From assembly GCF_903815225.1 (NCBI RefSeq), contig NZ_LR813084.1:662501-726500 (forward strand): 64,000 nucleotides of DNA, given 5' to 3'. This DNA comes from Delftia tsuruhatensis (GTDB taxonomy: Bacteria > Pseudomonadota > Gammaproteobacteria > Burkholderiales > Burkholderiaceae_C). Shown piece by piece: positions 31,644-40,692 of the stretch. Positions within the stretch are counted from its first letter, which is position 1; each line of letters opens with the position of its first letter. The position numbers and the translations under genes were made by a program. The notes beneath the pieces are model-generated. The model had not been told where the DNA came from. It did not search any database and saw nothing but the letters and a program-made list of their open reading frames with translations.

Positions 31644-32552
31644 ATGAAGATCAATTGGTCGGCCCGCGAGGTCGATGTCTTTCTGGCCCTGGCCGACACG
31701 CTGAGCTTTCGGCGCACGGCGCTGCAGATGCACCTGTCGCAGTCGGCCGTCTCGGGCACGCTGGCGCGGCTCGAAGAGATGCTGGGCGCGCGCCTGTTCG
31801 AGCGCACCACGCGCGCCGTGGAACTGACCCAGGCCGGCGCGGTCTTCGCCGAGCAGGCGCGCATCCTGCGCCACCAGATGGACGAGACCGTGCGCCGCGT
31901 GCAGGAAGTGGCCCAGGTGCAGGTGGGCCGGCTGGCGCTGGCGGCCCTGCCGTCGCTGGCGGCGGGCCTGCTGCCGCGCGTGCTGGCGCGCTTCGCGGCC
32001 GAGCATCCGGGCGTGCACCTGGAGCTGTTCGACAGCCTGGCCGGGCCGGCCTTCGACATGGTGCGCGCGGGCCGCGTGGACTTCGCGCTCACGGCGGCCA
32101 ATCCCGCCTATGCCGACCTGGACTATGCGCCCCTGGCCTCGGACCGCTTCGTGCTGCTGCTGGGCCGGGGCCACGCACTGGCACGCGGGCGCGGCGACCT
32201 GGGCTGGGCCGACGTGGCCCATCTGCCCCACATCTCCATGCCCGCCGGCACCAGCGTGCGCCAGTACGCCGACGAGGCCCTGCTGACCCACGGCATACGC
32301 TTTGCGCCGCAGTACGCCGTGGAGCACCTGGCCACCATCGCGGCCATGGTGGCGGCCGATCTGGGCGTGAGCGCGCTGCCGCTGCTGGCCGCGCAGGTGG
32401 TGCAGCGGCCGGAAGTGGTGGCGCGCCCGCTGGCACGGCCGGTGCTGCGACGCCCCATCGGCCTGGTCCGCCTGAGCGGCCGCCGCCTGTCGCCGGCTGC
32501 CGCGCGCATGGTGGAGATGCTGCGCGAGGAAATGGCGGCCCTGCCCGGCTGA
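31644..32552 (+). CDS. LysR-family transcriptional regulator
   Basis: 302 residues. The winged HTH occupies residues 1-65 (REVDVFLALADTLSFRRTAL, LHLSQSAVSGTLARLEEMLG), a linker helix follows, and the effector domain runs from about 92 to the end. It is divergent from the dehydrogenase-BKACE-Bug run with 70 bp between, the usual arrangement for a LysR activator and its target operon. The effector is probably a substrate or intermediate of that pathway. Confidence 0.92.
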   Translation: MKINWSAREVDVFLALADTLSFRRTALQMHLSQSAVSGTLARLEEMLGARLFERTTRAVELTQAGAVFAEQARILRHQMDETVRRVQEVAQVQVGRLALAALPSLAAGLLPRVLARFAAEHPGVHLELFDSLAGPAFDMVRAGRVDFALTAANPAYADLDYAPLASDRFVLLLGRGHALARGRGDLGWADVAHLPHISMPAGTSVRQYADEALLTHGIRFAPQYAVEHLATIAAMVAADLGVSALPLLAAQVVQRPEVVARPLARPVLRRPIGLVRLSGRRLSPAAARMVEMLREEMAALPG

Positions 32553-32661
32553 AGAGGGCGCTGGCAGCCGTTGTGCATGGCCCGGCAGGATATGGGGTGG
32601 TGCCCGGACCTGCAAGCCTGGACAATAGGGGCCGTACCCGTCATCCCGGTGAGAACACCCC

Positions 32662-33606
32662 ATGAGCATTCCTTCCCGCGTCAAACTCGTCGATGTAGGC
32701 CCCCGCGACGGCCTGCAGAATGAAAAACAGCCCGTGCCCGCCGCCATCAAGATCGAGCTGGTGCACCGCCTGCAGGAGGCCGGCCTCAAGGAAATCGAGG
32801 TCACCAGCTATGTCAGCCCCAAGTGGGTGCCGCAGATGGCCGACAACGCCGAAGTCATGGCCGGCATCGTTCGCCGCCCCGGCGTGCGCTACAGCGTGCT
32901 CACGCCCAACATGAAGGGCCTGGAGGCCGCCCTGTCGGCGCCGCGCGAACTGTGGCCCGACGAGATCGTGGTCTTCGGCGCGGCCAGCGAGGCCTTCAGC
33001 CAGAAGAACATCAACTGCTCCATTGCCGAAAGCATCGAGCGCTTCGCCCCCGTGGCCGAGGCCGCGCGCGCCCAGGGCATCTACGTGCGCGGCGCCATGA
33101 GCTGCACCGTGGGCTGCCCCTACGAAGGCGAGATCGCGCCCGAGCGCGTGGCCTACCTGGCCGGCCTCATGAAGGGCATCGGCGTGCAGCATGTGGGCGT
33201 GGCCGACACCATCGGCGTGGGCACGCCCGTCAAGGTGCGCAAGGCCATCGAGGCCACGCTGCAGCACTTCGCCATCGACGATGTCTCCGGACATTTCCAC
33301 GACACCTACGGCCAGGCCCTGTCCAACACGCTGGCCGCGCTGTCCCTGGGCGTGTGGCAGTTCGACACCTCGGTGGCGGGCCTGGGCGGCTGCCCCTATG
33401 CCAAGGGCGCCACGGGCAATGTGGCCACCGAGGACGTGGTCTACATGCTGCAGGGCATGGGCATCGAGACCGGCATCGACCTGGACAGGCTGATCGACGC
33501 CGGCCAGTTCATCAGCGACCACCTGGGCCGTCCCACGCAGTCGCGTGTGGCCAAGGCACTCTTGACGAAACGCGCCAGCGCGGCTGCCGCATGCGAGGCG
33601 GTATGA
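32662..33606 (+). CDS. liuE: Hydroxymethylglutaryl-CoA lyase
   Basis: 314-residue TIM-barrel lyase that splits HMG-CoA into acetyl-CoA and acetoacetate, the last step of the leucine pathway. N-terminal VDVGPRDGLQNEK carries the catalytic Arg and a metal-binding Asp. The metal-binding SGHFHDTYGQAL segment and the active-site Cys loop GLGGCPYAKGATGN (Cys244) are intact. It is 4 kb from liuD and separated by the BKACE/LysR module. Its stop overlaps the start of the ybaK-like gene by 4 nt. Confidence 0.96.
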   Translation: MSIPSRVKLVDVGPRDGLQNEKQPVPAAIKIELVHRLQEAGLKEIEVTSYVSPKWVPQMADNAEVMAGIVRRPGVRYSVLTPNMKGLEAALSAPRELWPDEIVVFGAASEAFSQKNINCSIAESIERFAPVAEAARAQGIYVRGAMSCTVGCPYEGEIAPERVAYLAGLMKGIGVQHVGVADTIGVGTPVKVRKAIEATLQHFAIDDVSGHFHDTYGQALSNTLAALSLGVWQFDTSVAGLGGCPYAKGATGNVATEDVVYMLQGMGIETGIDLDRLIDAGQFISDHLGRPTQSRVAKALLTKRASAAAACEAV

Positions 33607-34112
33607 CCATGTGCGGATCCGAACTCCAGAACCTGCCCGAAGGCGTGCAACGCGTGGCGGCCTTCCTGCAGCAGGCCGGGCACGGCGAAGGCCCGCGCAT
33701 GCTGGACGGCGCGGCGCGCACGGCCCAGGAGGCGGCCGACCAGCTTGGCATCCTCGTGGGCCAGGTGGCCAAGAGCATCATCTTCCGCCGCCGCAGCGAC
33801 GGCGTGGCCGTGCTGGTGGTGGCCTCGGGCGACCGCCGCGTGGACGAGAAGAAGGTCGCGGCCCTGGTCGGCCCCGTGGGCCGCGCCGATGCCGACTTCG
33901 TCAAGGCGCAGACCGGCTTTTCCATCGGCGGCGTCAGCCCCGTGGCACATGCCAGCAAGCCCGTGACCCTGGTGGACCGCGAGTTGCAGCGCTTCGACAC
34001 CGTCTGGGCGGCGGCGGGCCACCCGCATGCGGTGTTCGCGGCCACGCCGGCCGCGCTGCAGCTGCTGGCCGGTGCGCCCTGGGCCGACGTGGTGCAGGAG
34101 GTGTCCGCATGA
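33603..34112 (+). CDS. ybaK: YbaK/EbsC-family aminoacyl-tRNA deacylase
   Basis: 169 residues of the YbaK/prolyl-tRNA-editing fold. It has AADQLGILVGQVAKSIIFR with the conserved catalytic Lys, SGDRRVDEKKVAALVG, and TGFSIGGVSPVAH, where most homologues read GGVSPxG. Proteins of this family hydrolyse misacylated tRNAs such as Cys-tRNAPro or Ala-tRNAPro. It is coupled to liuE (ATGA overlap upstream) and to the DUF1289 gene (ATGA overlap downstream). The metabolic link is unclear and may just reflect compact packing. Confidence 0.88.
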   Translation: MTMCGSELQNLPEGVQRVAAFLQQAGHGEGPRMLDGAARTAQEAADQLGILVGQVAKSIIFRRRSDGVAVLVVASGDRRVDEKKVAALVGPVGRADADFVKAQTGFSIGGVSPVAHASKPVTLVDRELQRFDTVWAAAGHPHAVFAATPAALQLLAGAPWADVVQEVSA

Positions 34113-34360
34113 TGGGCCCCAGGGACATGCTGGCCCACAAGGCCCAGGCAGCGTTCGCGCCGCGTGCCGACGATGAACCCGTTCCCTCGCCCTGCATCTC
34201 GGTGTGCCGCATGACGCCGGACCGCAGCCACTGCGAAGGCTGCTTTCGCACCATCGACGAGATCCGCGCCTGGTCCAAATCCGACACGCCGCAGCGGCTG
34301 GTGATCTGGCATGCGCTGCTGGAGCGTGCCGGTCTGGCCGCGGCGGACCTCTCCGCCTGA
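34109..34360 (+). CDS. DUF1289 Cys-rich small protein
   Basis: 83 residues. The family core is PSPCISVCRMTPDRSHCEGC (about residues 27-46), whose four Cys could hold a metal or Fe-S cluster, followed by FRTIDEIRAWSKSD. DUF1289 proteins are widespread, small and uncharacterised. Start MMGPRDML overlaps the ybaK stop by 4 nt; the second Met is equally possible. It is probably co-translated with liuE and ybaK. Confidence 0.88.
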   Translation: MMGPRDMLAHKAQAAFAPRADDEPVPSPCISVCRMTPDRSHCEGCFRTIDEIRAWSKSDTPQRLVIWHALLERAGLAAADLSA

Positions 34361-34379
34361 CGATCCACCGGGCCCGCCC

Positions 34380-35015
34380 ATGAAGCAGATCACCTTCCAC
34401 CTCGACTTCGTCTCGCCCTATGCCTGGCTGGCGTTCGAGCAACTGCCCCGCGCGCTCGAAGGCATCAGCCACCACATGCGCTATCGGCCCGTGCTGCTGG
34501 GCGCGCTGCTGAATCGACTGGGCAACCCGGGGCCGGCCGCCATCCCCGGCAAGCGCGAATGGACCTACCGCCATGTGAGCTGGCTGGGCCATGCCTCGGG
34601 CGTGGGGCTGGACATGCCCGCGCGCCATCCGTTCAACCCGCTGCCGCTGCTGCGCCTGGCGCTGGAATGCAGCGATGACGGCACGGTCAACCGCTTCGTG
34701 GCGGGCACGGTGCTGCGCCATGTCTGGATCGGCGGCGCCGACGCGCTGGAGCCCGCGCGGCTCGATGCGCTGCGCGCCGAGCTGGAGCCGCAACTGCGCC
34801 CCGACGCGGGCGACAACGCCAGGCGCCTGCTGCGCGAGAACACCGAAGCCGCCGCCGCGCAGGGCATCTTCGGCGTGCCGGCCTGGGAGGTCGATGGCCG
34901 CGTCTTCTGGGGCCTGGACAGCCTGCCCATGCTGCGCGCCTATCTGGACGGCGACACCTGGTTCGACGGCGGCTGGGACGCCGCTGCAAGCGTGGAGCAA
35001 GGCCTGAAGGGTTGA
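34380..35015 (+). CDS. DsbA-family protein, 2-hydroxychromene-2-carboxylate isomerase-like
   Basis: 211 residues with a thioredoxin-like fold and helical insert. N-terminal TFHLDFVSPYAWLAFEQL replaces the CxxC of DsbA with the Ser-containing DFVSPY of 2-hydroxychromene-2-carboxylate isomerases (NahD class), which use glutathione. The C-terminal IFGVPAWEVDGRVFWGLDSL is the cis-Pro region of the family. It may isomerise an aromatic or other GSH-linked substrate; no aromatic-degradation genes are nearby, so the true substrate is open. It follows DUF1289 by 19 bp. Confidence 0.88.
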   Translation: MKQITFHLDFVSPYAWLAFEQLPRALEGISHHMRYRPVLLGALLNRLGNPGPAAIPGKREWTYRHVSWLGHASGVGLDMPARHPFNPLPLLRLALECSDDGTVNRFVAGTVLRHVWIGGADALEPARLDALRAELEPQLRPDAGDNARRLLRENTEAAAAQGIFGVPAWEVDGRVFWGLDSLPMLRAYLDGDTWFDGGWDAAASVEQGLKG

Positions 35016-35046
35016 ATGGCGGGGCACGCAGACATGCCCCCGCCCC

Positions 35047-36867
35047 ATGCCCAACGCCTTCAACTTTTCGGCCTCGCCCTTCGACTGCCTCGCGCCCGAT
35101 GAACAGGCGCTGGTGCGCGGCGGCGTGGACATCGCCTACTTCCCCGAAGGCGCCGTGGTGCTGGATGTGGGCTCGGCACCCACCCACCTGTTCGTCATCA
35201 TCAAGGGCCATGTGGTCCAGACCGAGGGCGACGAGGTGCTGGCCACCTACGGCCCCGACGACAGCTTCGATGGCCGTGCCCTGGTCGCGGGCCGTGCCAG
35301 CAGCCGCTTCACGGTGGCCGAGGAACTGGTGGCCTACCAGCTCGCCCACGCCACCGTCAACGAGCTGATCGCGCGCAACGCGGCCTTCGGCGCCCTGCTG
35401 TTCTCCGACCTGGGCCACAAGCTGGGCACGCTGGCGCAGCGTGCCCAGCGGCATGAGCGCCAGTCGCTGACCCTGGAGCGCGTGGACCAGGCCTATCTGC
35501 GGCCGGCCCATGTGGTCGATGCGGCCACCGACATCGTCTCCGTCGCGCGCCTGTTCCAGGCCGAGCGCACGACCAGCGTGCTGGTCTCGGGGCTGGAGGC
35601 CGGGCTGGGCATCTTCACGGCCACCACCCTGCAGCGTGCCGTCCTCGACGGTCGCGCGCTGGACCGGCTGGCCGTGGGCGAATTCGCCAGCTGTCCCGTG
35701 GTCACGGTGCGCGCCTCTGATCAGCTGGGCGACGCCATGGTGCTGCTGCTGCGCGCGCGCGTGCACCGGCTGGCGGTGCTGGGCGCGGACGGGCAGGTCA
35801 TGGGCATCCTGGAGGCGCTGGACCTGTTCAGTTTCCTGGCCAACCACTCCCACCTGATCACCGTGCAGATCGAGCAGGCCCAGGACCTGCAGGCGCTGGA
35901 GCAGGCGGCCGGCCAGGTCACGCGCCTGGTGGCGGCGCTGCACCGGGGCGGCACGCGCGTGGGGCTGATGGCGCGCCTTGTGCAGCAGCTCAATGCACGG
36001 TTGTTCGAGCGCGCCTGGCAGATGCTGGCGCCCGCCGAGCTCGTGGCCCACAGCTGCCTGTTCGTCATGGGCAGCGAAGGGCGCGGCGAGCAACTGCTCA
36101 AGACCGATCAGGACAACGGCCTGCTGCTGCGCGACGGCTATGTGCCGCCCGAGAACCTGGACGCCATCTGCCGGCGCTTTTCCGAGGTGCTGCAGCGCTT
36201 CGGCTACCCCGAATGCCCGGGGCGCATCATGCTCAGCAACCCGGCATGGCGCGGCTCGGCCTCGGACTTCGGCCGGCGCGTGCGCGAGTGGCTGGTCCTG
36301 CCCGGCCCCGAGGGGCTCATGCACCTGGCCATCTTCCTCGATGCCCAGGCCGTGGCCGGCGACGCCGCGCTGCTGGCCGGCGTGCGCCAGGGCCTCGTGG
36401 CGCTGGCCACGGACAATGACGCGCTGATTGCCCGCTTTGCCTCGGCCATCAATGCCTTCGGCGAGGCGCCGGGCCACTGGTGGAGCCGGCTGCTGGTGCG
36501 CGGCGATGAAGACAGCACCGTGCACCTCAAGAAGGCCGGCATCTTTCCCATCGTGCACGGCGTGCGCAGCCTGGCCCTGGCCCACCACATCACGGCCACG
36601 GGCACGGCCGAACGCATCGCGGCCCTGGTGGCCGAGGGCGTGCTAGACGAGGCCCTGGGGCGCGAACTGCTCGACGGCCTGCACCTGCTCATGGGCCTGC
36701 GCCTGCAGGCCGGCCTGGCCGAGATGGCCCTGGACCGGCCCGTCACCGGCCATGTGGATCCCGCGCGCCTGGGCAGCCTGGAGCGCGACCTGCTCAAGGA
36801 CACGCTGGCCGTGGTGAGGCGCTTCAAGGCGCTGCTGCGCCAGCGCCTGCGGCTGGACCTGGTATGA
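35047..36867 (+). CDS. Cyclic-nucleotide-binding-like/CBS/DUF294 nucleotidyltransferase-like protein
   Basis: 606 residues in four parts. There is a cNMP-like beta barrel (about 1-120), a pair of CBS domains (about 155-280), a DUF294 nucleotidyltransferase-like domain with MGSEGRGEQLLKTDQDNGLLL (residues 340 to 360; the GSEGR and DxDN metal motif), and a helical DUF294 C-terminal domain (about 460-600). The barrel lacks the usual GELA phosphate-binding cassette, so cAMP binding is doubtful. The stop overlaps the exonuclease start by 4 nt. This pair commonly accompanies acetate permease genes, here found 1.5 kb downstream, suggesting a role in acetate or carbon-status signalling. Confidence 0.9.
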   Translation: MPNAFNFSASPFDCLAPDEQALVRGGVDIAYFPEGAVVLDVGSAPTHLFVIIKGHVVQTEGDEVLATYGPDDSFDGRALVAGRASSRFTVAEELVAYQLAHATVNELIARNAAFGALLFSDLGHKLGTLAQRAQRHERQSLTLERVDQAYLRPAHVVDAATDIVSVARLFQAERTTSVLVSGLEAGLGIFTATTLQRAVLDGRALDRLAVGEFASCPVVTVRASDQLGDAMVLLLRARVHRLAVLGADGQVMGILEALDLFSFLANHSHLITVQIEQAQDLQALEQAAGQVTRLVAALHRGGTRVGLMARLVQQLNARLFERAWQMLAPAELVAHSCLFVMGSEGRGEQLLKTDQDNGLLLRDGYVPPENLDAICRRFSEVLQRFGYPECPGRIMLSNPAWRGSASDFGRRVREWLVLPGPEGLMHLAIFLDAQAVAGDAALLAGVRQGLVALATDNDALIARFASAINAFGEAPGHWWSRLLVRGDEDSTVHLKKAGIFPIVHGVRSLALAHHITATGTAERIAALVAEGVLDEALGRELLDGLHLLMGLRLQAGLAEMALDRPVTGHVDPARLGSLERDLLKDTLAVVRRFKALLRQRLRLDLV

Positions 36868-37517
36868 GCGCGGGCCTCCTGCACCGATGGCTGGAGGGCC
36901 TGCGCCGCAGCCGCCTGCGGCGTGCGCTCAGGGACCCGGCCTACGCCTTCCTGTTCGATCCACCGCCGCCCGGCGAGTGGGTGGCGCTGGACTGCGAGAC
37001 CACGGGCCTGGACGTGCGCAGCGACGACATCCTGTCCATCGGCGCCGTGCGCATCGTGGGCGATCGCATCCTGACCAGCGAGCGGCTGGAGCTGCTGGTG
37101 CGGCCCTCGCGCGGCGTGCCGGGCGACAGCGTGCGCATCCACCGTCTGCGCGAGCGCGACCTGGCCCAGGGCCTGCCCATCGAGGAGGCCATGGCCCGGC
37201 TGCTGCGCTTCGTCGGCAGCCGCCCGCTGGTGGGCTACTACCTGGAGTTCGACGTGGCCATGATCGAGCGCGCGCTGCGGCCTTTGCTGGGCACGGGCCT
37301 GCCCAACGCGCGCATCGAGATCTCGGCGCTGTACTACGACCACCGCTTCCAGCAGCTTGCGCCCTGGCAGCAGCAGGCGCCCGACATCGACCTGCGCTTC
37401 GCCACGCTGATGGCCGAGCTGGGCCTGCCGCGGCGCGAGGCCCATGACGCGCTCAACGACGCCGTGATGGCGGCGCTGGCCTTCGTCAAGCTGCGCAGGC
37501 TGCGGGGCCTGGCTTAG
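36864..37517 (+). CDS. DnaQ-like DEDDh 3'-5' exonuclease
   Basis: 217 residues. Exo I is ALDCETTGLDVRSDDILSIG with the Asp-x-Glu pair, Exo II is VGYYLEFDVAMIERAL with Asp, and Exo III is HDALNDAVMA with His and Asp. It resembles DNA polymerase III epsilon but lacks its polymerase-binding tail, and has an N-terminal basic extension (about 1-35). It is translationally coupled to the DUF294 gene, so a joint function is likely. Its stop overlaps the convergent PEBP gene stop by 4 bp. Confidence 0.92.
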   Translation: MSAGLLHRWLEGLRRSRLRRALRDPAYAFLFDPPPPGEWVALDCETTGLDVRSDDILSIGAVRIVGDRILTSERLELLVRPSRGVPGDSVRIHRLRERDLAQGLPIEEAMARLLRFVGSRPLVGYYLEFDVAMIERALRPLLGTGLPNARIEISALYYDHRFQQLAPWQQQAPDIDLRFATLMAELGLPRREAHDALNDAVMAALAFVKLRRLRGLA

Positions 37518-38149
37518 GCGGCAGGCACCGAGGGATTGAGGCTGTACAGCCCGGTGATGCTGGCCTGGCCCAGCACCGGTGCCGAGGCCAGGGCCGCGCG
37601 CACGCTGGCGCCGGTCAGCGGGCCGGAGACCGCCAGCGTGGGCGTGGCCAGTGCGTAGACCGTGAAGACATAGTGGTGGACGATGCTGTCGTTCCACGGC
37701 GGGCAGGGGCCGTCGTAGCCGAAGTAGTCGCCCTTCATCTGCGCATCGCCCGCGAACCAGCCCGTGTAGTCATTGATGCCGTGGCGCAGGCCGCCCGGGG
37801 CGGCCGGGCCGCTCTTGCCGCGCGCCGTCACGCCATCGGAGTGGCTGCCGGCGGCGATTGCGGTGGTGGTGGCCGGGATGTCCAGCAGCAGCCAGTGGAA
37901 GAAATCCACGCGTGCCAGGCTGGCCGGCACTTCGCGGCCTTCCTGGTTCACGTCGTCGCCACGGCTGGGCACGTCGGGGTCGTGGCAGACCACGACGAAG
38001 GACTGCGTGCCCGCGGGCGCGCCGCTCCAGGCCAGGTGCGGGTTGCGGTTGGACGACAGCGCCACGTGCGAGGTCGCATCGGGCACGGCGAACGCGAATT
38101 CGCCGGGGATGGCCTGGCCGTCCTGGAAACTTTGGCTGGTGATTTGCAT
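37514..38149 (-). CDS. YbhB/YbcL-family phosphatidylethanolamine-binding-like protein (PEBP)
   Basis: 211 residues, no signal peptide. The family motifs are NPHLAWSGAPAGTQSFVVVC (anion site start), HDPDVPSRG, FFHWLLLDIPA and the GYDGPCPPWND...HHYVFTVYAL block that closes the ligand pocket. Bacterial PEBPs are cytoplasmic, and ligands are generally unknown. It sits, on the opposite strand, between the DUF294-exonuclease pair and actP. It appears monocistronic. Confidence 0.92.
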   Translation of the reverse strand: MQITSQSFQDGQAIPGEFAFAVPDATSHVALSSNRNPHLAWSGAPAGTQSFVVVCHDPDVPSRGDDVNQEGREVPASLARVDFFHWLLLDIPATTTAIAAGSHSDGVTARGKSGPAAPGGLRHGINDYTGWFAGDAQMKGDYFGYDGPCPPWNDSIVHHYVFTVYALATPTLAVSGPLTGASVRAALASAPVLGQASITGLYSLNPSVPAA

Positions 38150-38296
38150 GTCGGAGGGGTCCTGTGCGTTGAAGAGAGAAATCGTGCTGCACGAAATGCT
38201 CGGCAGACCACCAAGTCTAGAGGCCGTGAAAATGCCGGACATCTCCAATCCGCTCAGGGGGCTTCTCCAGCCGATCCATCCGAAGGCTCGCGGACG

Positions 38297-38324
38297 AAAA
38301 AAAGCCGGGCACAGCGCCCGGCTT
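38297..38324 (-). terminator. Intrinsic terminator of the DUF485-actP operon
   Basis: Read on the minus strand, AAGCCGGGC / GCCCGGCTT form a 9-bp stem with a 5-nt loop and run into seven T. It starts 22 bp past the actP stop codon. Confidence 0.93.
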
Positions 38325-38346
38325 CCGTATGGCCTTGCGGCGTGGC

Positions 38347-40077
38347 TCAGTGGCCCGAGGCTCCCGAGGCACCGAGGCCGGTTTCCGAGCGCACCTGCTG
38401 CGCGGGGAACACGGCGCGTTCCCTGGCGGCCTGGGCGCTCTTGTCGAGCACCGAGAACAGCCACACGCCGAAGAAGCCGATGCTCATCGAGAACAGCGCG
38501 GGCGAGGCGTAGGGGAACCAGGCCGAGCCTGCGGGATTGCCCAGCGTGGCCTCCCACACCGGGGGCGAGACGATGGTCAGGCCCACCGAGGAGACCAGGC
38601 CCATGAAGCCGCCGATGACCGCGCCCTTGGTCGTGCAGTCCTTCCACAGCACCGACAGCAGCAGGGCAGGGAAGTTGGCCGAGGCCGCGACCGCGAAGGC
38701 CAGGGACACCATGAAGGCGATGTTCTGCTTCTCGAACACGATGCCCAGCAGCACGGCGATGGCACCCAGCGTCAGCGTGGTGATGCGCGAGACGCGCAGC
38801 TCGGCGGCGCTGTCTGCCTTGCCCTTCTTGATCACCGTGGCGTACAGGTCGTGCGACACGGCCGAGGCGCCCGACAGCGTCAGGCCCGCGACCACGGCCA
38901 GGATGGTGGCGAAAGCCACGGCCGAGATGAAGCCGTAGAACACGTCGCCGCCCACGCTCTTGGCCACCAGCACGGCCGCCATGTTGGCCGTGCCCGCGCC
39001 GCCGTGGATCACGCCCTTGACCGTGTCGGCCATCTCGGGGTTGGTCAGCACCAGGGTGATGGCGCCGAAGCCGATGATGAAGATCAGCACGTAGAAGTAG
39101 CCGATCCAGGTCGTGGCCCAGAAAACGCTCTTGCGCGCTTCCTTGGCGTCGGGCACGGTGAAGAAGCGCATCAGGATGTGGGGCAGGCCCAGCGTGCCGA
39201 ACATCAGCGCCATGCCGAAGCTGATGGCCGAGATCGGGTCCTTGATGAAGCCGCCCGGGCCCATGATGGCCAGGCCCGCCTTGGCGGCCGCCGAGGGATC
39301 GGCGCCGTTGTTGGCCGCGATCTCGGTGCGCACGCGCACGCCTTCGGCGAACAGTGCCTCGGGGCTGAAACCGTACTTGGCCAGTACCATGAAGCCCATG
39401 AAGGTCACGCCGGCCAGCAGCATGCAGGCCTTGATGATCTGCACCCAGGTCGTGGCCGTCATGCCGCCGAACAGCACGTAGATCATCATCAGCGCGCCTA
39501 CCAGCACCACGGCGATCCAGTAGTCCAGGCCGAACAGCAGCTTGATCAGCTGGCCGGCGCCCACCATCTGGGCGATCAGGTAGAAGGCCACCACCACCAG
39601 CGTGCCGCTGGCCGCGAAGGCGCGGAACGGCGTCTGGGAGAAGCGGTAGCCCGCCACGTCGGCGAAGGTGAACTTGCCCAGGTTGCGCAGGCGCTCGGCC
39701 AGCAGGAAGGTCAGGATGGGCCAGCCCACCAGAAAGCCGATGGAGTAGATCAGGCCGTCATAGCCGCTGGCCATGACCGAGGCCGAGATGCCCAGGAACG
39801 AGGCGGCCGACATGTAGTCGCCCGCGATCGCCAGGCCGTTCTGGAAGCCCGTGATGCCGCCGCCGGCCGTGTAGAAGTCGGCGGCCGACTTGGTGCGGCC
39901 CGCGGCCCACTTCGTGATCCACAGCGTGGCGACCACGAAGACCGTGAACAGGATGATGGCGGTCCAGTTCGTGGCCTGCTTGGCGGCCACGCCGACGTCG
40001 CCGCCGGCGGCCAGCACGGGGCCGGCCAGGGCCAGCGCCAGGGGCGCCAGCAGCATGCGTTGTGCGGAGGTCTTCAT
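38347..40077 (-). CDS. actP: Cation/acetate symporter
   Basis: 576-residue sodium:solute symporter-family permease that takes up acetate and other short monocarboxylates. An N-terminal cleavable-type leader ([15 protein letters not shown]) is followed by about 13 membrane segments. Family blocks include [50 protein letters not shown] and FKDPIS-like loop [17 protein letters not shown]. Its ATG overlaps the DUF485 stop by 4 nt, the standard yjcH-actP arrangement. It would feed the glyoxylate shunt that AceK controls. Confidence 0.95.
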   Translation of the reverse strand: MKTSAQRMLLAPLALALAGPVLAAGGDVGVAAKQATNWTAIILFTVFVVATLWITKWAAGRTKSAADFYTAGGGITGFQNGLAIAGDYMSAASFLGISASVMASGYDGLIYSIGFLVGWPILTFLLAERLRNLGKFTFADVAGYRFSQTPFRAFAASGTLVVVAFYLIAQMVGAGQLIKLLFGLDYWIAVVLVGALMMIYVLFGGMTATTWVQIIKACMLLAGVTFMGFMVLAKYGFSPEALFAEGVRVRTEIAANNGADPSAAAKAGLAIMGPGGFIKDPISAISFGMALMFGTLGLPHILMRFFTVPDAKEARKSVFWATTWIGYFYVLIFIIGFGAITLVLTNPEMADTVKGVIHGGAGTANMAAVLVAKSVGGDVFYGFISAVAFATILAVVAGLTLSGASAVSHDLYATVIKKGKADSAAELRVSRITTLTLGAIAVLLGIVFEKQNIAFMVSLAFAVAASANFPALLLSVLWKDCTTKGAVIGGFMGLVSSVGLTIVSPPVWEATLGNPAGSAWFPYASPALFSMSIGFFGVWLFSVLDKSAQAARERAVFPAQQVRSETGLGASGASGH

Positions 40078-40382
40078 TTCGTGGCGTCCTTCAGGATGTC
40101 CTGGGTGAGCTTGTCGTACTCGCCATTGGCGCGGCGCACGTAGAGGCCGGTGACGATCACCGAGAAGACGATCACCCCCATGGCGATCGGGATGCCCAGC
40201 GAAGTCACACCCGCGCCGATGGGCTGGGCCAGGAACGACTTGTCGAAGGCGATCAGCGCGATGTAGCCGTAATAGACGACCAGCATCAGCACCGTCAGGA
40301 AAAGGCCCAGTCGATTGCGCCTGCTGCGCAACTCCTGGTATTTGGGATGGCGCTGTATTTTGTCTACCACCGGATCGGTCAT
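40074..40382 (-). CDS. yjcH: DUF485 membrane protein (YjcH-like), partner of ActP
   Basis: 102 residues with two membrane segments (about 28-48 and 60-82). The N-terminal [20 protein letters not shown] and the C-terminal [17 protein letters not shown] are the family signature. Starts from MTDPVV with GGAGACA upstream. Together with actP it forms a translationally coupled pair. Its role is probably in assembly or regulation of the permease. Confidence 0.93.
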   Translation of the reverse strand: MTDPVVDKIQRHPKYQELRSRRNRLGLFLTVLMLVVYYGYIALIAFDKSFLAQPIGAGVTSLGIPIAMGVIVFSVIVTGLYVRRANGEYDKLTQDILKDATK

Positions 40383-40692
40383 GGTTTGTCTCCTGAAAGG
40401 TCGTATATGCCAGCGCGAAGCCCTGGGTGGCTCCGGCATATGCGGCGCATTCTGGAAATGGCGTCTGACCGCGTGCTTACGTGCAAGCGACTGATTTCCC
40501 AGGGTTTTTACCGTGGTTTTCACATGGAAAAAGACGGCATCAGGGTTGCTGCGGAGTTCGTAAGAATCCATTCAGTTCGCCGTCAATTTCTGTAAGAGGC
40601 GAGTCAGATTCGCGTCAGCAGCCGGGCGGATAGTGAATCTGCGGGCCCTATGGCAAGGCCCGCTACACATTCAATAAATCTAGGAGACAGAC
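40383..40692. other. 310-bp divergent promoter region between yjcH-actP and an MFS gene
   Basis: Noncoding and less GC-rich than its flanks. On the minus strand TTGACG (complement of 40581-40586) is a possible -35 element, but no good -10 follows. GTATATGCC and GGCATATGC form an inverted repeat around 40404-40442, close to the yjcH start. GCGGGCC/GGCCCGC (40641-40663) makes a 7-bp hairpin 30 bp before the MFS start. No gene is seen in it. Confidence 0.5.
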
